Assembly (NCBI GenBank): GCA_014383445.1
Contig: JACNHV010000389.1
Coordinates: 1 to 64,000 of the forward strand
Length of the DNA stretch: 64,000 bases
From: Candidatus Desulfobacula maris
GTDB taxonomy: Bacteria > Desulfobacterota > Desulfobacteria > Desulfobacterales > Desulfobacteraceae
Reading direction: 5' to 3'
The notes beneath the pieces are model-generated. The model ran no database searches. It saw only the letters and a list, made by a program, of their open reading frames with translations, and was not told where the DNA came from. Both the position numbers and the translations under genes were made by a program. Positions 26,004 to 35,195 of the stretch are shown in pieces; position 1 is the stretch's first letter; every line of letters begins with the position of its first letter.

Positions 26004-27128
26004 TTATTTGGGAAAATTTTGATCCGGGGTTTCTCCCAGTTTTTCCTTAAGTTTTGCAAGTCCTGGCCGGGCATACTCCATATGACCTTCTTTAAGGGTT
26101 CTGCCGTTGATAATGGCCTCGCTGCGTAATTTTGTACCAACGGTTTTTTCCAGCTGTTTTCCAAGCCACAGGATTCTGTCAACATCATATCCATGTTCTA
26201 TACCCATTTCATCAATCTGCACAAGGGTATCTTCAAGGCAAACCAGTCCCACATATCTTGCATCATCATAATAATAATCCCCTGTGCCTTTGATGGGCCT
26301 GTCATCCAGGAAATTAGCGGGCTGTCCGCCAAGGCCGCCAAGGGTGGCTTCAAAATGGCAGATGCCTGCCTGAAGTGCAGCAAGAACAGATGCTGAGGCC
26401 ACTCTTTTTGTTTCGTGGAAATGGGCAATGTGAAGGCTTGTATCCGGTATTTCATCAAGGATCATGGAAAAATATCTATACACATCTGCTGCTGACGCAC
26501 TTCCGTCGTGGTCTGCATGCTCAATATCGCTGGCCCCGATGGAAAGCCAGTATTTGGTAAATTCAACGGCATCCTTTAACTGGGTGGCTCCGCCAATGGG
26601 GCTTCCCCAGATAGTGCTCACAGTACCGCACATTTTAATGCCGGCATCTGTACACTTTTTAATACATGTTTCAGCTTCTTTAAAATAATTTGGAAGAGTT
26701 GTGCCTGAATTGGCAAAATGGTGCTGCTCTTCCGTGGAAACCATCATCAAAACCCGGTCAGGTCCAACCCCTCTTTTTTTCAGCTCAATGGCCCGGTCAA
26801 CAGCCTGCTCCCGGATGGTGATGGCCGTCAACACCACATCGTCCATGTTAATGCCTTTTCTGGCTGCCCTTCCCACAAAATCAGTACTTCTAAGATGGGC
26901 TAAAAGTTTTTCAGCATCACTGAACTGGGGCATGCTCCTGGGGTTCCCGAGATTGGTGACCTCAATGTTGCGGCATCCTGCAAAAATCAATTCTTCCAGA
27001 TAGGTTATTTTGGCAGGGGTTGAAATAAATTTTTCAAGATGCTGGAATCCATCCCGGACGGTGATATCTCCAATGGTTACTTTTCTGGGCATTCTTGGGA
27101 AAATTTTCCAATAATCATATTCTGTCAT
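26004..27128 (-). CDS. hydroxymethylglutaryl-CoA lyase-like aldolase
   Basis: A 374-aa TIM-barrel protein of the HMGL/pyruvate carboxyltransferase family. TIGDITVRDGFQHLEKF holds the metal-binding Asp and catalytic Arg region, HIAHFHETKRVAS the HxH-type metal ligands, and HFEATLGGLGGQPANF the G-rich cysteine-loop region. The usual Cys of the HMG-CoA lyase loop (GCPYA.GA.GN) is not obvious here, and the protein is about 70 residues longer than typical HMG-CoA lyase. The operon context (hydratase, carboxyltransferase, acetoacetyl-CoA synthetase) supports cleavage of HMG-CoA to acetyl-CoA and acetoacetate. A related acyl-CoA lyase reaction is possible. Confidence 0.8.
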   Translation of the reverse strand: MTEYDYWKIFPRMPRKVTIGDITVRDGFQHLEKFISTPAKITYLEELIFAGCRNIEVTNLGNPRSMPQFSDAEKLLAHLRSTDFVGRAARKGINMDDVVLTAITIREQAVDRAIELKKRGVGPDRVLMMVSTEEQHHFANSGTTLPNYFKEAETCIKKCTDAGIKMCGTVSTIWGSPIGGATQLKDAVEFTKYWLSIGASDIEHADHDGSASAADVYRYFSMILDEIPDTSLHIAHFHETKRVASASVLAALQAGICHFEATLGGLGGQPANFLDDRPIKGTGDYYYDDARYVGLVCLEDTLVQIDEMGIEHGYDVDRILWLGKQLEKTVGTKLRSEAIINGRTLKEGHMEYARPGLAKLKEKLGETPDQNFPK

Positions 27129-27152
27129 TTCTTTTCTCCTTAAATTATATGT

Positions 27153-28742
27153 TTAAAATCTAAAATTACCAAAACTTGGTTCTCCAATGGGTTTGACAAG
27201 GCTGACTTCAAAGGCCATGGCAAGCCAGTCCCGGATTTCTGAAAATTTGATGACCCGGTCGTTTAAAAGTCTTGAAGCGCAGAAAAAGGGATGGGCTTCA
27301 CCATCATACTTGTCAATCATTTTCTGCTGGAATTCATTTATTTCTTCCGGGGTCATGGGGTTGTCCATGGCTTTTCTTTTTGCCTGCTCAATGCTTAACA
27401 ATACCCCGCCTGCGCTTTTGCCGCTCATAACCCCGGTTCTGGCCCGCATGGTTGAAAATAAAAAGTTGGGCCTGTATCCACGGCCGCACATACCGTAATT
27501 GGCTGCCCCGTTATCCGGTCCTATAACAAGCTGTATCCTTGGCACCTGGGCACAGGAGACTGCACGGACCATATCTGCACCATATTTTCCAATACCGGCA
27601 TGTTCAGAATCAGAACCGATCATATAACCGGGTGAACTCTGGATAAAGAGCAGCGGTGTTTTTTCATAGGAACATCTGACCACCCATTCCGTTACCTTTT
27701 GGGCTGCTTCATGAAAGATAATGCCTGCAGCATTGGAACAGATAACCCCGATGGGAAATCCCTTGATCCTGATTTTTCCCGTCAGGATGTTGGACCCCCG
27801 GCCAGGAGCAAAATTTTTCTTGTGTTCAATAAATTCAGATTCATCTGCAATTGCGCCAATAATTTTTCTGCCGTCAATGCCTTTGTGGGGGGATATGGGC
27901 ATGACGTCATATATGGTTTCCAGAGGGATTATGGGCTCTTTGGCCTCATAGGTGTGACCATGGATTTTCTGGGGCCGGGTCAAAGAAAGAAGCTGCCGTG
28001 CTCTTTTAATGGCATCGGTCTGGTCAGTGCACAGATGATCCGCTCCGCCGGAAATCTGGGTATGAACCTTTGCTCCTCCAAGATTTTCAGCTGATATCTC
28101 TTCTCCCGTGGCCATTTTCACAAGGGGAGGACCGCCTAAGAATGAAAAAGACTGCTTGTCAATCATGATGGATTCACAGGCCATGAAAACAATATAAGCG
28201 CCTCCTGCAGTATTGCCTCCTGTACTGATGGTTACCTGGCGAAGTCCCATGGCAGACATTCTTGCCATATTATAAAAGATAGACCCAAAATGCTGGTCAT
28301 CAGGGAAGACATCGGCCTGCATGGGAAGGAAAACACCTCCTGAATCAGCGATATAAAGACAGTTGAGCCCGTTTTTTTCAGCAATGGCCTGGGCTCTCAT
28401 GTGTTTTTTAAGGGTGATGGGAAAATATGTGCCTGCCTTGACGCGGCTGTCATTGGCCATGATCATGGTCCAGTTGCCATGGACTTTTCCAATGCCCGTG
28501 ACAATTCCTGCACAATGCACATCTTTTACCCCAGGATATCCCATGCCAAACCCCGCTAAAGTGGAGAGTTCAAAAAATTGGGTGTCAGGATCAATCAGGT
28601 CTGCTATCAATTCTCTTACAGGCCGTTTGCCTCTTTTGGCAAGGGTGTCTATGGCTTTCTGGCCGCCGGAACAAATCGCCTCCTGTTGACGGTCTTCCAG
28701 TTCTTTTTCTTCAGATTTCCAAAAAGTTTTATTTTCTGTCAT
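27153..28742 (-). CDS. acyl-CoA carboxylase carboxyltransferase subunit (methylcrotonyl-CoA carboxylase beta-like)
   Basis: A 529-aa carboxyltransferase with the two crotonase-like halves of the family. The segment LGGPPLVKMATGEEISAENLGGAKVH is close to the methylcrotonyl-CoA carboxylase beta signature; GGNTAGGAYIVFMACES and FSTMRARTGVMSGKSAGGVL line the two CoA/biotin sites. It would carboxylate 3-methylcrotonyl-CoA (to 3-methylglutaconyl-CoA). No biotin carboxylase or biotin carrier gene occurs anywhere in the window, which is unusual for this operon type. It is 7 bp downstream of the hydratase gene. Confidence 0.86.
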   Translation of the reverse strand: MTENKTFWKSEEKELEDRQQEAICSGGQKAIDTLAKRGKRPVRELIADLIDPDTQFFELSTLAGFGMGYPGVKDVHCAGIVTGIGKVHGNWTMIMANDSRVKAGTYFPITLKKHMRAQAIAEKNGLNCLYIADSGGVFLPMQADVFPDDQHFGSIFYNMARMSAMGLRQVTISTGGNTAGGAYIVFMACESIMIDKQSFSFLGGPPLVKMATGEEISAENLGGAKVHTQISGGADHLCTDQTDAIKRARQLLSLTRPQKIHGHTYEAKEPIIPLETIYDVMPISPHKGIDGRKIIGAIADESEFIEHKKNFAPGRGSNILTGKIRIKGFPIGVICSNAAGIIFHEAAQKVTEWVVRCSYEKTPLLFIQSSPGYMIGSDSEHAGIGKYGADMVRAVSCAQVPRIQLVIGPDNGAANYGMCGRGYRPNFLFSTMRARTGVMSGKSAGGVLLSIEQAKRKAMDNPMTPEEINEFQQKMIDKYDGEAHPFFCASRLLNDRVIKFSEIRDWLAMAFEVSLVKPIGEPSFGNFRF

Positions 28743-28749
28743 GCTTTTT

Positions 28750-29574
28750 TTATCTTCCTTTGTAAACGGGTTTTCTCTTTTCTCTAAATGCAGTCAGGCC
28801 TTCAATTCTGTCTTGTGTGGGTATGGTCACCCTATAGGCATTGGATTCTATGGCAAGCCCTGTGGCAAGATCGGTTTCAATTCCTTTATCTATGGCATAT
28901 TTTGCCATCTCAACGGCAATGGGCCCGGTCTGGGCAATCATGTCCGCCATTTCCATACATGCATCCAAAAGGGTTTCAGATGTTGTTACTCGATTCACAA
29001 GACCGATATCAAGGGCTTCTTTTGCATCCACTCTGCGTCCTGTAAAAATCAATTCCTTTGCCTTTGCCACCCCGATGATTCTTGGCAGGCGCTGGGTTCC
29101 GCCCCCTCCCGGGATGATGGCAAGTCTTGCTTCCGTCAATCCCATGCTGGCGTTTTCCGAGGCAATGCGGATATCTGATGCCAGCGCCACCTCAGTACCA
29201 CCGCCAAGGGCGATTCCATTCACGGCACAAATCACGGGGATGGGAAGGTTTTGAATTGAGGTCAGAAGATTTCTGATGGTGATAATAAATCGTTTGACCT
29301 CATCCGGGGTTAAGCCTGCCCTTTCCTTTAAATCAGCGCCGGCACAAAATGATTTTTCTCCTGCACCAGTGATGATCAAGGTTCTGATATCCGTTCTGTA
29401 TTGAAGGGCATCAATTTCATTTTTAATGGCATATAAGAGGTCAAAATTCAGACTATTCATAACCTTTGGCCGGTTCATGGTCAGAATGACGGTCTTGTTT
29501 TTTTCTTTTTTCAGCAATAAAGGGTCACTGTCGCTGCTTACGGGGCTGTCGTCGTTTTTATGGTTTGTGCTCAT
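28750..29574 (-). CDS. enoyl-CoA hydratase, methylglutaconyl-CoA hydratase (AUH/LiuC)-like
   Basis: A 274-aa crotonase. The segments FCAGADLKERAGLTPDEV and MGLTEARLAIIPGGGGTQRLPRIIG closely resemble AUH-type methylglutaconyl-CoA hydratases. Both hydratase glutamates are present (GGGTEVAL and GLTEARL). It would hydrate 3-methylglutaconyl-CoA to HMG-CoA; hydration of crotonyl-CoA is a possible second activity. AGGAG lies 6 bases before the ATG. Confidence 0.87.
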   Translation of the reverse strand: MSTNHKNDDSPVSSDSDPLLLKKEKNKTVILTMNRPKVMNSLNFDLLYAIKNEIDALQYRTDIRTLIITGAGEKSFCAGADLKERAGLTPDEVKRFIITIRNLLTSIQNLPIPVICAVNGIALGGGTEVALASDIRIASENASMGLTEARLAIIPGGGGTQRLPRIIGVAKAKELIFTGRRVDAKEALDIGLVNRVTTSETLLDACMEMADMIAQTGPIAVEMAKYAIDKGIETDLATGLAIESNAYRVTIPTQDRIEGLTAFREKRKPVYKGR

Positions 29575-29604
29575 GGTTTTCTCCTGGGGATTTTCCCCTT
29601 TGTA

Positions 29605-30753
29605 TCAGCAGCCAATATGTCTTGAAATTACAATGCGCTGAACTTCCGAGGTTCCTTCACCTATTTCCAAAAGTTTCTGATCCCTGTAAAATCTTTCCAC
29701 ATTGTATTCTTTCATGAGGCCATATCCGCCATGGATCTGGATGGCATGATCCGCCACCCTGGACATGACTTCAGAGCAATAGAGTTTGCCCATGGCAGCC
29801 TCTTTTTCAAAGGGCCGTTTATTGCTTTTCAGCCAGCAGGCTTTGTATAACAGATTTCTGGCGCACTCTATTTCCATGGCACTATCGGCCAGCTTAAATG
29901 CTATGGCCTGGAATTTTGAAATAGGCTGCCCAAACTGCTTTCTTTCTTTTGCATATTTCAAGGCAAGATCATAGGCTCCCTGGGCTCCGCCAAGTCCCAT
30001 GGCACCAATGGAAAGCCTTCCCCCGTCAAGGGTTGCCAGCATTTGATGGAACCCGTCGCCTTTTTTCCCCAGGATATTTTCTTTGGGGACTCTGACGTCA
30101 TCAAAATAGAGTTCTGCCGTGTTGGAGGATCGCCACATCATTTTTTTGTGCATGGGCACAGCTTTAAATCCCTTTGTGCCTGCTTCAACAAGGATACAGG
30201 AATATTCTGGTTTGCCATTGTCTCTTGTGCCCGTGATGGCCTGGACCGTTACGCCCATGGTCAATTCACAGGCAGCATTAGTGATGAATATTTTTGAGCC
30301 GTTAATGACCCATTCATCTTTCTCCAGAACAGCCGTTGTTTTGCTGCCGCCTGCATCAGATCCGGCCGTGGGTTCTGTGAGTCCAAATCCCCAAAGGCCT
30401 TCACCTGAACAAAGTCTGGGCAGGTATTTTTGTTTTTGATCTTCTGTACCAAAATAGTAGATCGGGCCTATGCCAAGGGAATTTCCTGCTGCAATGGTGG
30501 CAGCCTGGGATCCGTCAATCCTGGCAATTTCTTCAACGCCGATAATGTATGAAATATAATCCATTTCCTGGCCGCCATATTTTTCTGAAACAAACATGCC
30601 GAAAAGACCTATTTCTCCCATTTTTTTTGTTAGCGCTGCAGAAAATTCTTCTTTTTCATCAAGATCTCCTGCAATGGGTGCGATCTCTTTTTGTGCAAAT
30701 TTTCTGACTTCCTTACGGATCATTTCCTGTTCTTTGGTAAGGTCAAAATCCAC
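29605..30753 (-). CDS. acyl-CoA dehydrogenase, short/branched-chain
   Basis: A 382-aa acyl-CoA dehydrogenase with FGLTEPTAGSDAGG, FITNAA, RIQIHGGYG-like IQIHGGYGLMKEYNVERFYRD and IGEGTSEVQRIVISRHIG. The Glu in IGEGT sits where short-chain and butyryl-CoA dehydrogenases carry their catalytic base; isovaleryl-CoA dehydrogenases normally have Ala there (IGAGT). So despite the leucine-type operon, butyryl-CoA or another short/branched acyl-CoA may be the substrate. GTG start with AAGGAGG about 7 bases upstream. It is the first gene of the minus-strand operon, divergent from tetR. Electrons would go to ETF, which is not encoded here. Confidence 0.9.
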   Translation of the reverse strand: MDFDLTKEQEMIRKEVRKFAQKEIAPIAGDLDEKEEFSAALTKKMGEIGLFGMFVSEKYGGQEMDYISYIIGVEEIARIDGSQAATIAAGNSLGIGPIYYFGTEDQKQKYLPRLCSGEGLWGFGLTEPTAGSDAGGSKTTAVLEKDEWVINGSKIFITNAACELTMGVTVQAITGTRDNGKPEYSCILVEAGTKGFKAVPMHKKMMWRSSNTAELYFDDVRVPKENILGKKGDGFHQMLATLDGGRLSIGAMGLGGAQGAYDLALKYAKERKQFGQPISKFQAIAFKLADSAMEIECARNLLYKACWLKSNKRPFEKEAAMGKLYCSEVMSRVADHAIQIHGGYGLMKEYNVERFYRDQKLLEIGEGTSEVQRIVISRHIGC

Positions 30754-30834
30754 CCCGCACCTCCTTATGTATTATACGTTATTTTGTTTTTGCTTATGGT
30801 TTTTTAACACTAAAAGTACTCGACAATTTAAAAA

Positions 30835-30853
30835 ACTGATCGAGCGCTCAGTC
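30835..30853. promoter_or_regulatory. TetR-type operator, site 1
   Basis: ACTGATCGAGCGCTCAGTC, centred on the palindrome GAGCGCTC, about 80 bp upstream of the acyl-CoA dehydrogenase start. The same core recurs at 31034. The divergent intergenic region (30754-31094) contains these two sites and AT-rich sequence; no other feature was recognised there. Confidence 0.65.
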
Positions 30854-31033
30854 TATATTTAAGATACTATATTTAAAGAGATTATTTTGTCAAATGCTTT
30901 TTTGATTGATTGTCAAAATTTCATTGATTATTCGGAATATTACTCCTGATTTTCATGGTAGAGCCATATGTGTTTTTAAATTTTGAAAGAATATTTTCTT
31001 GACAAGCTATTGAATAAATGTAAAAAAAACTAT

Positions 31034-31050
31034 GACTGAGCGCTCGTTCA
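31034..31050. promoter_or_regulatory. TetR-type operator, site 2
   Basis: GACTGAGCGCTCGTTCA, with the same GAGCGCTC core as site 1 but in inverted orientation overall, 45 bp upstream of the tetR start. Paired sites on both sides of a divergent promoter region fit repression of both transcripts by the TetR protein. Confidence 0.65.
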
Positions 31051-31094
31051 AATTTTATTAACAGCAATCTTATTACAGGGAAGGGAGCGATCAT

Positions 31095-31745
31095 TTGGGA
31101 AAAATTATAAAATCCAAAATGCTGATATCTGATGCAGAAGTCCCGACACAAATAAAGAATCCTGAACTGGTTCGGGAAAGAAGGCGCCAGATTATCGATT
31201 CTACTGTAAAGCTTTTTATTGAACACGGATATCACAAGACCACAACAAGGATGATTGCAAAGGCTTCCAATTTTTCCATTGGTTCGTTATACGAATATGT
31301 CAGTTCTAAAGAGGATCTCTTATATCTGGTATGCAAAACCATTCATGAGGAAGTCCAGGATGCCGTTGAAAAAGCCTTGTTAAATACAGACAAAGATAAA
31401 GAAAGAATTGCCCAGGTTATTCGTCAATATTTTTATGTATGCGATCGGATGGCAGATCATATTCTTCTCATGTATCAGGTCACACAATTTTTGCCGGAAA
31501 AATGGAAAAATGATGTTCTTTTGAATGAGTTGAATATCACAGATATTTTTATCAATGCTTTGTCTTCTTTGTCCGGGAAAAACAGTTTTCCTTTGCTGGA
31601 TGGTAAAATATTGAATCTGGTGGGTCACAATATTTCAATTCTGGGTCAGATGTGGGCCTTTCGAAGGTGGCATGTTCAAAAAAAATTTACCATTGAGGAA
31701 TATATTAAAATTCAAACCGATTTTATCCTTGGACTCATATTTTAA
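31095..31745 (+). CDS. TetR-family transcriptional regulator
   Basis: A 216-aa regulator. The DNA-binding domain is RRQIIDSTVKLFIEHGYHKTTTRMIAKASNFSIGSLYEYVSSKEDLLYLV (about residues 35-85); the rest is the helical ligand-binding domain (FLPEKWKNDVLLNEL...). The start is TTG with GGGAGC upstream; an ATG 9 codons later is an alternative. It is transcribed with icmF, 27 bp downstream, and diverges from the acyl-CoA dehydrogenase operon, so it probably controls both directions in response to an acyl-CoA. Confidence 0.88.
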   Translation: MGKIIKSKMLISDAEVPTQIKNPELVRERRRQIIDSTVKLFIEHGYHKTTTRMIAKASNFSIGSLYEYVSSKEDLLYLVCKTIHEEVQDAVEKALLNTDKDKERIAQVIRQYFYVCDRMADHILLMYQVTQFLPEKWKNDVLLNELNITDIFINALSSLSGKNSFPLLDGKILNLVGHNISILGQMWAFRRWHVQKKFTIEEYIKIQTDFILGLIF

Positions 31746-31772
31746 TAAAACGGGATCAATAAAAAAGGATCA

Positions 31773-34700
31773 ATGATGAGTATGGAAATCCAAAGTTATA
31801 CCCCCAGGCATTCTATTAAGGTTGTTACTGCAACATCGCTTTTTGACGGTCATGATGCTGCCATAAATATAATGAGAAGAATTTTGCAGGATACGGGCGC
31901 GGAAGTGATCCATATCGGCCATAACAGGTCTGCGCATGAAGTCGTGGATGCTGCCATTGAAGAGGATGCCCAGGGCATTGCAGTATCCAGCTACCAGGGC
32001 GGGCATCTTGAATATTTTAAATATATGGTGGATCTTTTAAAAGAAAAAGGAGCTCCCCATATTAAGATTTTTGGCGGAGGAGGAGGGGTTATCATTCCTC
32101 TGGAAATGGATGAACTGCATGCCTATGGTGTGACAAGAATCTATTCTCCTGAAGATGGTTCAAAAATGGGGCTTCAGGGCATGATCAATGATATGATGGT
32201 TGCCATGGATGTGCCTTGTGTTGATTATGAGGCACTTGATTATGAAAATTTGACTATTGCTAATAAATATGTGACAGCAAATTTTATTTCTGCGGTCCAG
32301 GAAGCCAAAGCCAATGACAGGGAAGCCTTTGACAAAATTATTTTAAATATTAATAAGCTTGCAGATAAAAAAGATATTCCGGTTATCGGACTAACGGGAA
32401 CGGGTGGGGCTGGAAAGTCCTCTTTAACAGATGAATTGATTATCAGGATTTTAAGGGATCTTACAGAGGTCAATATTGCCATTATCTCCTGTGATCCCTC
32501 CAGACGGAAAACCGGCGGTGCCCTTTTAGGGGACAGGATCAGGATGAATTCCATAGAAACAGGCCGGGTTTATATGCGGTCCATGGCCACAAGACGGTCC
32601 CAGACAGAGCTTCCCGAGGCCCTGCCTGATGCCATCGCCGTGGTCAAGGCAGCAGGTTATGATATGGTGATTGTTGAAACCGCGGGTATCGGCCAGGGAG
32701 ATTCAAGGGTGGTTGATCTTGTGGATATGTCCGTATATGTCATGACGGCAGAATTTGGCGCCCCTTCCCAGCTGGAAAAAATAGACATGCTGGATTACGC
32801 TGATATTGTCGTGGTGAACAAGTATGAGAAAAAAGGCAGCGAAGATGCCATAAGGGATGTCAGAAAACAGGTTCAGAGAAATCGTAAGGCCTGGGATATC
32901 GACCCAAAGAGCCTGCCCGTATACGGAACCATTGCCTCAAAATTTAATGATGACGGGATAACAGCTTTTTATCATGGTCTTTTAGACCTTATTTTTGAAA
33001 AGAAAAATATTAAATTTGAATCTACTATTGCCCGGACAGGCATAAAAGAATCTTCTTCAAAAACCATTATTATTCCGGGAGAAAAAACCCGATACCTTGC
33101 TGAGATTGCCGATTCAGTAAGACAATACCATATAACCACAAAAGATCAGGCAAAAGCCATAAGAAACCGATGGCATTTGATTGAGGCTTTAAAAACCATG
33201 GAAGACAAAGGGATTGACCAATTGCCCGAAGCCCTGGAGAAATTCAGGCAGGCTGTTGTTGATGCAAAGTCCCTTGTTGAGGATGAGACAGATAAGACCA
33301 TCAATGAATTCAATACCTGCAAAAATATGTTTGAAAAGGATGAACTGGTGTATTACGTGCGGGATAAGGAATTTAAACTCCCCTTATACAGCGAATCATT
33401 GTCCCATTCCAGAATTCCTAAAATTTCCCTGCCACAATTCATAGATCCGGGAGAGCAGTATACATGGATGAGAAAAGAAAATTTTGCGGGAAATTTCCCC
33501 TATACTGCAGGGGTTTTCCCTTTAAAAAGGGCTGATGAAGATCCCACCCGCATGTTTGCCGGAGAGGGTGGTCCCAGTGATACCAACAGGCGGTTCAAAC
33601 TTTTGTCCCAAAGCTATCCTGGCAAACGACTTTCCACGGCCTTTGATTCAGTTACCCTTTACGGATTTGACCCGGACACCCGGCCGGATATTTATGGCAA
33701 AATCGGAACCTCGGGTGTGAGCATCTGTACTCTGGATGATGTCAAAACCCTTTATGACGGGTTTGATCTGTGTGCTCCCAATACTTCAGTATCCATGACC
33801 ATTAATGGTCCGGCCCCCATGATGCTGGCCATGTTTATGAACACGGCCATTGACCAGCAGATGGAAAAATTTAAAGAGGAAAAAAGCCGGGAACCATCCG
33901 AAGATGAGGCAGCAACAATTCGACAATTTGCCCTGTCCAATGTAAGGGGAACGGTCCAGGCTGATATTTTAAAGGAAGACCAGGGACAGAATACCTGTAT
34001 TTTTTCCATTGAGTTTGCCCTGAAAATGATGGGGGATATCCAGCAGTACTTTATAGATCATCAGGTCAAAAATTTTTATTCTGTTTCCATTTCAGGATAT
34101 CATATTGCAGAAGCCGGTGCCAATCCAATCACCCAGCTTGCCTTAACCCTGGCAAACGGGTTTACCTATGTGGAGTATTATCTTTCCCGGGGTATGGATA
34201 TCAATAGTTTTGCCCCCTCTCTTTCCTTTTTCTTTTCCAATGGTATGGATCCTGAATATACAGTGATAGGAAGAGTGGCCAGACGGATCTGGGCAGTGGC
34301 CATGAAATATAAATACAAGGGAAATGAAAAATCTCAGAAACTTAAATACCATATCCAGACTTCGGGCAGATCCCTGCACAGCCAGGATATCCAGTTCAAT
34401 GATATCAGAACAACCCTCCAGGGATTGTGCGCTATTTATGATAATTGTAACAGCCTTCATACAAATGCCTTTGATGAAGCCATAACAACCCCTTCTGCAG
34501 AATCCGTGCGGCGGGCTCTGGCCATCCAGTTGATTGTCAACAGGGAATGGGGACTGGCCAGGAATGAAAATCCTTTGCAGGGCAGTTTTATTGTGGATGA
34601 ACTCACTGATCTTGTGGAGGAAGCTGTCCTTATTGAATTTGAAAGAATCACGGAAAGGGGCGGTGTGCTGGGAGCCATGGAAACCGGTTACCAGAGAGGC

Positions 34701-35051
34701 AAGATCCAGGATGAGTCTATCTATTATGAATATCTGAAACATTCAGGCATATATCCCATTATCGGTGTGAATACCTTTGAAGACCCTGATGCAGATTACG
34801 CGGAAATGGCAAACCATCTGGAGCTTGCAAGGGCAACAGATGAACAGAAAGATGCCCAGCTTGAAAGATTGAAGGGTTTTAAAGATAGACATGGGGACAA
34901 TTCCAGTGTGGAAATTGAAAAATTAAAGCAGGCAGCATTAAATAATGAAAATATGTTTGAAAGATTAATGGAGACGGTCAAGGTTTGCAGTCTGGGAACC
35001 ATTACTCATGCTTTGTATGAGGTAGGTGGAAAATACAGACGGAATATGTAA
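31773..35051 (+). CDS. icmF: fused isobutyryl-CoA mutase (IcmF)
   Basis: A 1092-aa adenosylcobalamin-dependent mutase in the three-part IcmF order. The B12-binding domain comes first (about 14-145, FDGHDAAINIMRRIL with the DxHxxx-type His and SSYQGGH). Next is a MeaI-type G-protein chaperone (about 200-420, Walker A GLTGTGGAGKSSLTDE, and DIVVVNKYEKKG). The TIM-barrel mutase follows (about 550-1080). Specificity residues look isobutyryl-type: Phe in RMFAGEGG where methylmalonyl-CoA mutase has Tyr, and Gln in KEDQGQNTCIF where it has Arg. It interconverts isobutyryl-CoA and butyryl-CoA; some IcmF proteins also interconvert isovaleryl-CoA and pivalyl-CoA. Start at 31773 or the adjacent ATG at 31776. 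Confidence 0.95.
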   Translation: MMSMEIQSYTPRHSIKVVTATSLFDGHDAAINIMRRILQDTGAEVIHIGHNRSAHEVVDAAIEEDAQGIAVSSYQGGHLEYFKYMVDLLKEKGAPHIKIFGGGGGVIIPLEMDELHAYGVTRIYSPEDGSKMGLQGMINDMMVAMDVPCVDYEALDYENLTIANKYVTANFISAVQEAKANDREAFDKIILNINKLADKKDIPVIGLTGTGGAGKSSLTDELIIRILRDLTEVNIAIISCDPSRRKTGGALLGDRIRMNSIETGRVYMRSMATRRSQTELPEALPDAIAVVKAAGYDMVIVETAGIGQGDSRVVDLVDMSVYVMTAEFGAPSQLEKIDMLDYADIVVVNKYEKKGSEDAIRDVRKQVQRNRKAWDIDPKSLPVYGTIASKFNDDGITAFYHGLLDLIFEKKNIKFESTIARTGIKESSSKTIIIPGEKTRYLAEIADSVRQYHITTKDQAKAIRNRWHLIEALKTMEDKGIDQLPEALEKFRQAVVDAKSLVEDETDKTINEFNTCKNMFEKDELVYYVRDKEFKLPLYSESLSHSRIPKISLPQFIDPGEQYTWMRKENFAGNFPYTAGVFPLKRADEDPTRMFAGEGGPSDTNRRFKLLSQSYPGKRLSTAFDSVTLYGFDPDTRPDIYGKIGTSGVSICTLDDVKTLYDGFDLCAPNTSVSMTINGPAPMMLAMFMNTAIDQQMEKFKEEKSREPSEDEAATIRQFALSNVRGTVQADILKEDQGQNTCIFSIEFALKMMGDIQQYFIDHQVKNFYSVSISGYHIAEAGANPITQLALTLANGFTYVEYYLSRGMDINSFAPSLSFFFSNGMDPEYTVIGRVARRIWAVAMKYKYKGNEKSQKLKYHIQTSGRSLHSQDIQFNDIRTTLQGLCAIYDNCNSLHTNAFDEAITTPSAESVRRALAIQLIVNREWGLARNENPLQGSFIVDELTDLVEEAVLIEFERITERGGVLGAMETGYQRGKIQDESIYYEYLKHSGIYPIIGVNTFEDPDADYAEMANHLELARATDEQKDAQLERLKGFKDRHGDNSSVEIEKLKQAALNNENMFERLMETVKVCSLGTITHALYEVGGKYRRNM

Positions 35052-35069
35052 AGAATTACAAGAAAGATT

Positions 35070-35141
35070 GTTTTAGGTTTTAAGTTTTAGGATTTAAGGT
35101 TTAGGTTTAAACTTAAAACGTAAATCCTAAAACGTAAATCA
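35070..35141. repeat. low-complexity TTTTAGG/CCTAAAA array
   Basis: Words such as ttttaggttttaag and ttttaggatttaagg on the left are partly complementary to acttaaaacgtaaatcctaaaacg on the right, so the segment can fold into a long imperfect stem. It lies between icmF and the thiolase gene, just before a strong hairpin. Confidence 0.7.
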
Positions 35142-35170
35142 GTGCCTGAACAAGGTTTTCGTTCAGGCAC
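35142..35170 (+). terminator. strong hairpin between icmF and thiolase
   Basis: GTGCCTGAAC and GTTCAGGCAC form a perfect 10-bp stem around a 9-base loop. No long T-run follows, so it may stabilise or attenuate the transcript rather than terminate fully. The thiolase ATG is 26 bp downstream. Confidence 0.6.
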
Positions 35171-35195
35171 AAGCTAAACAGATAAGGAGATATTT

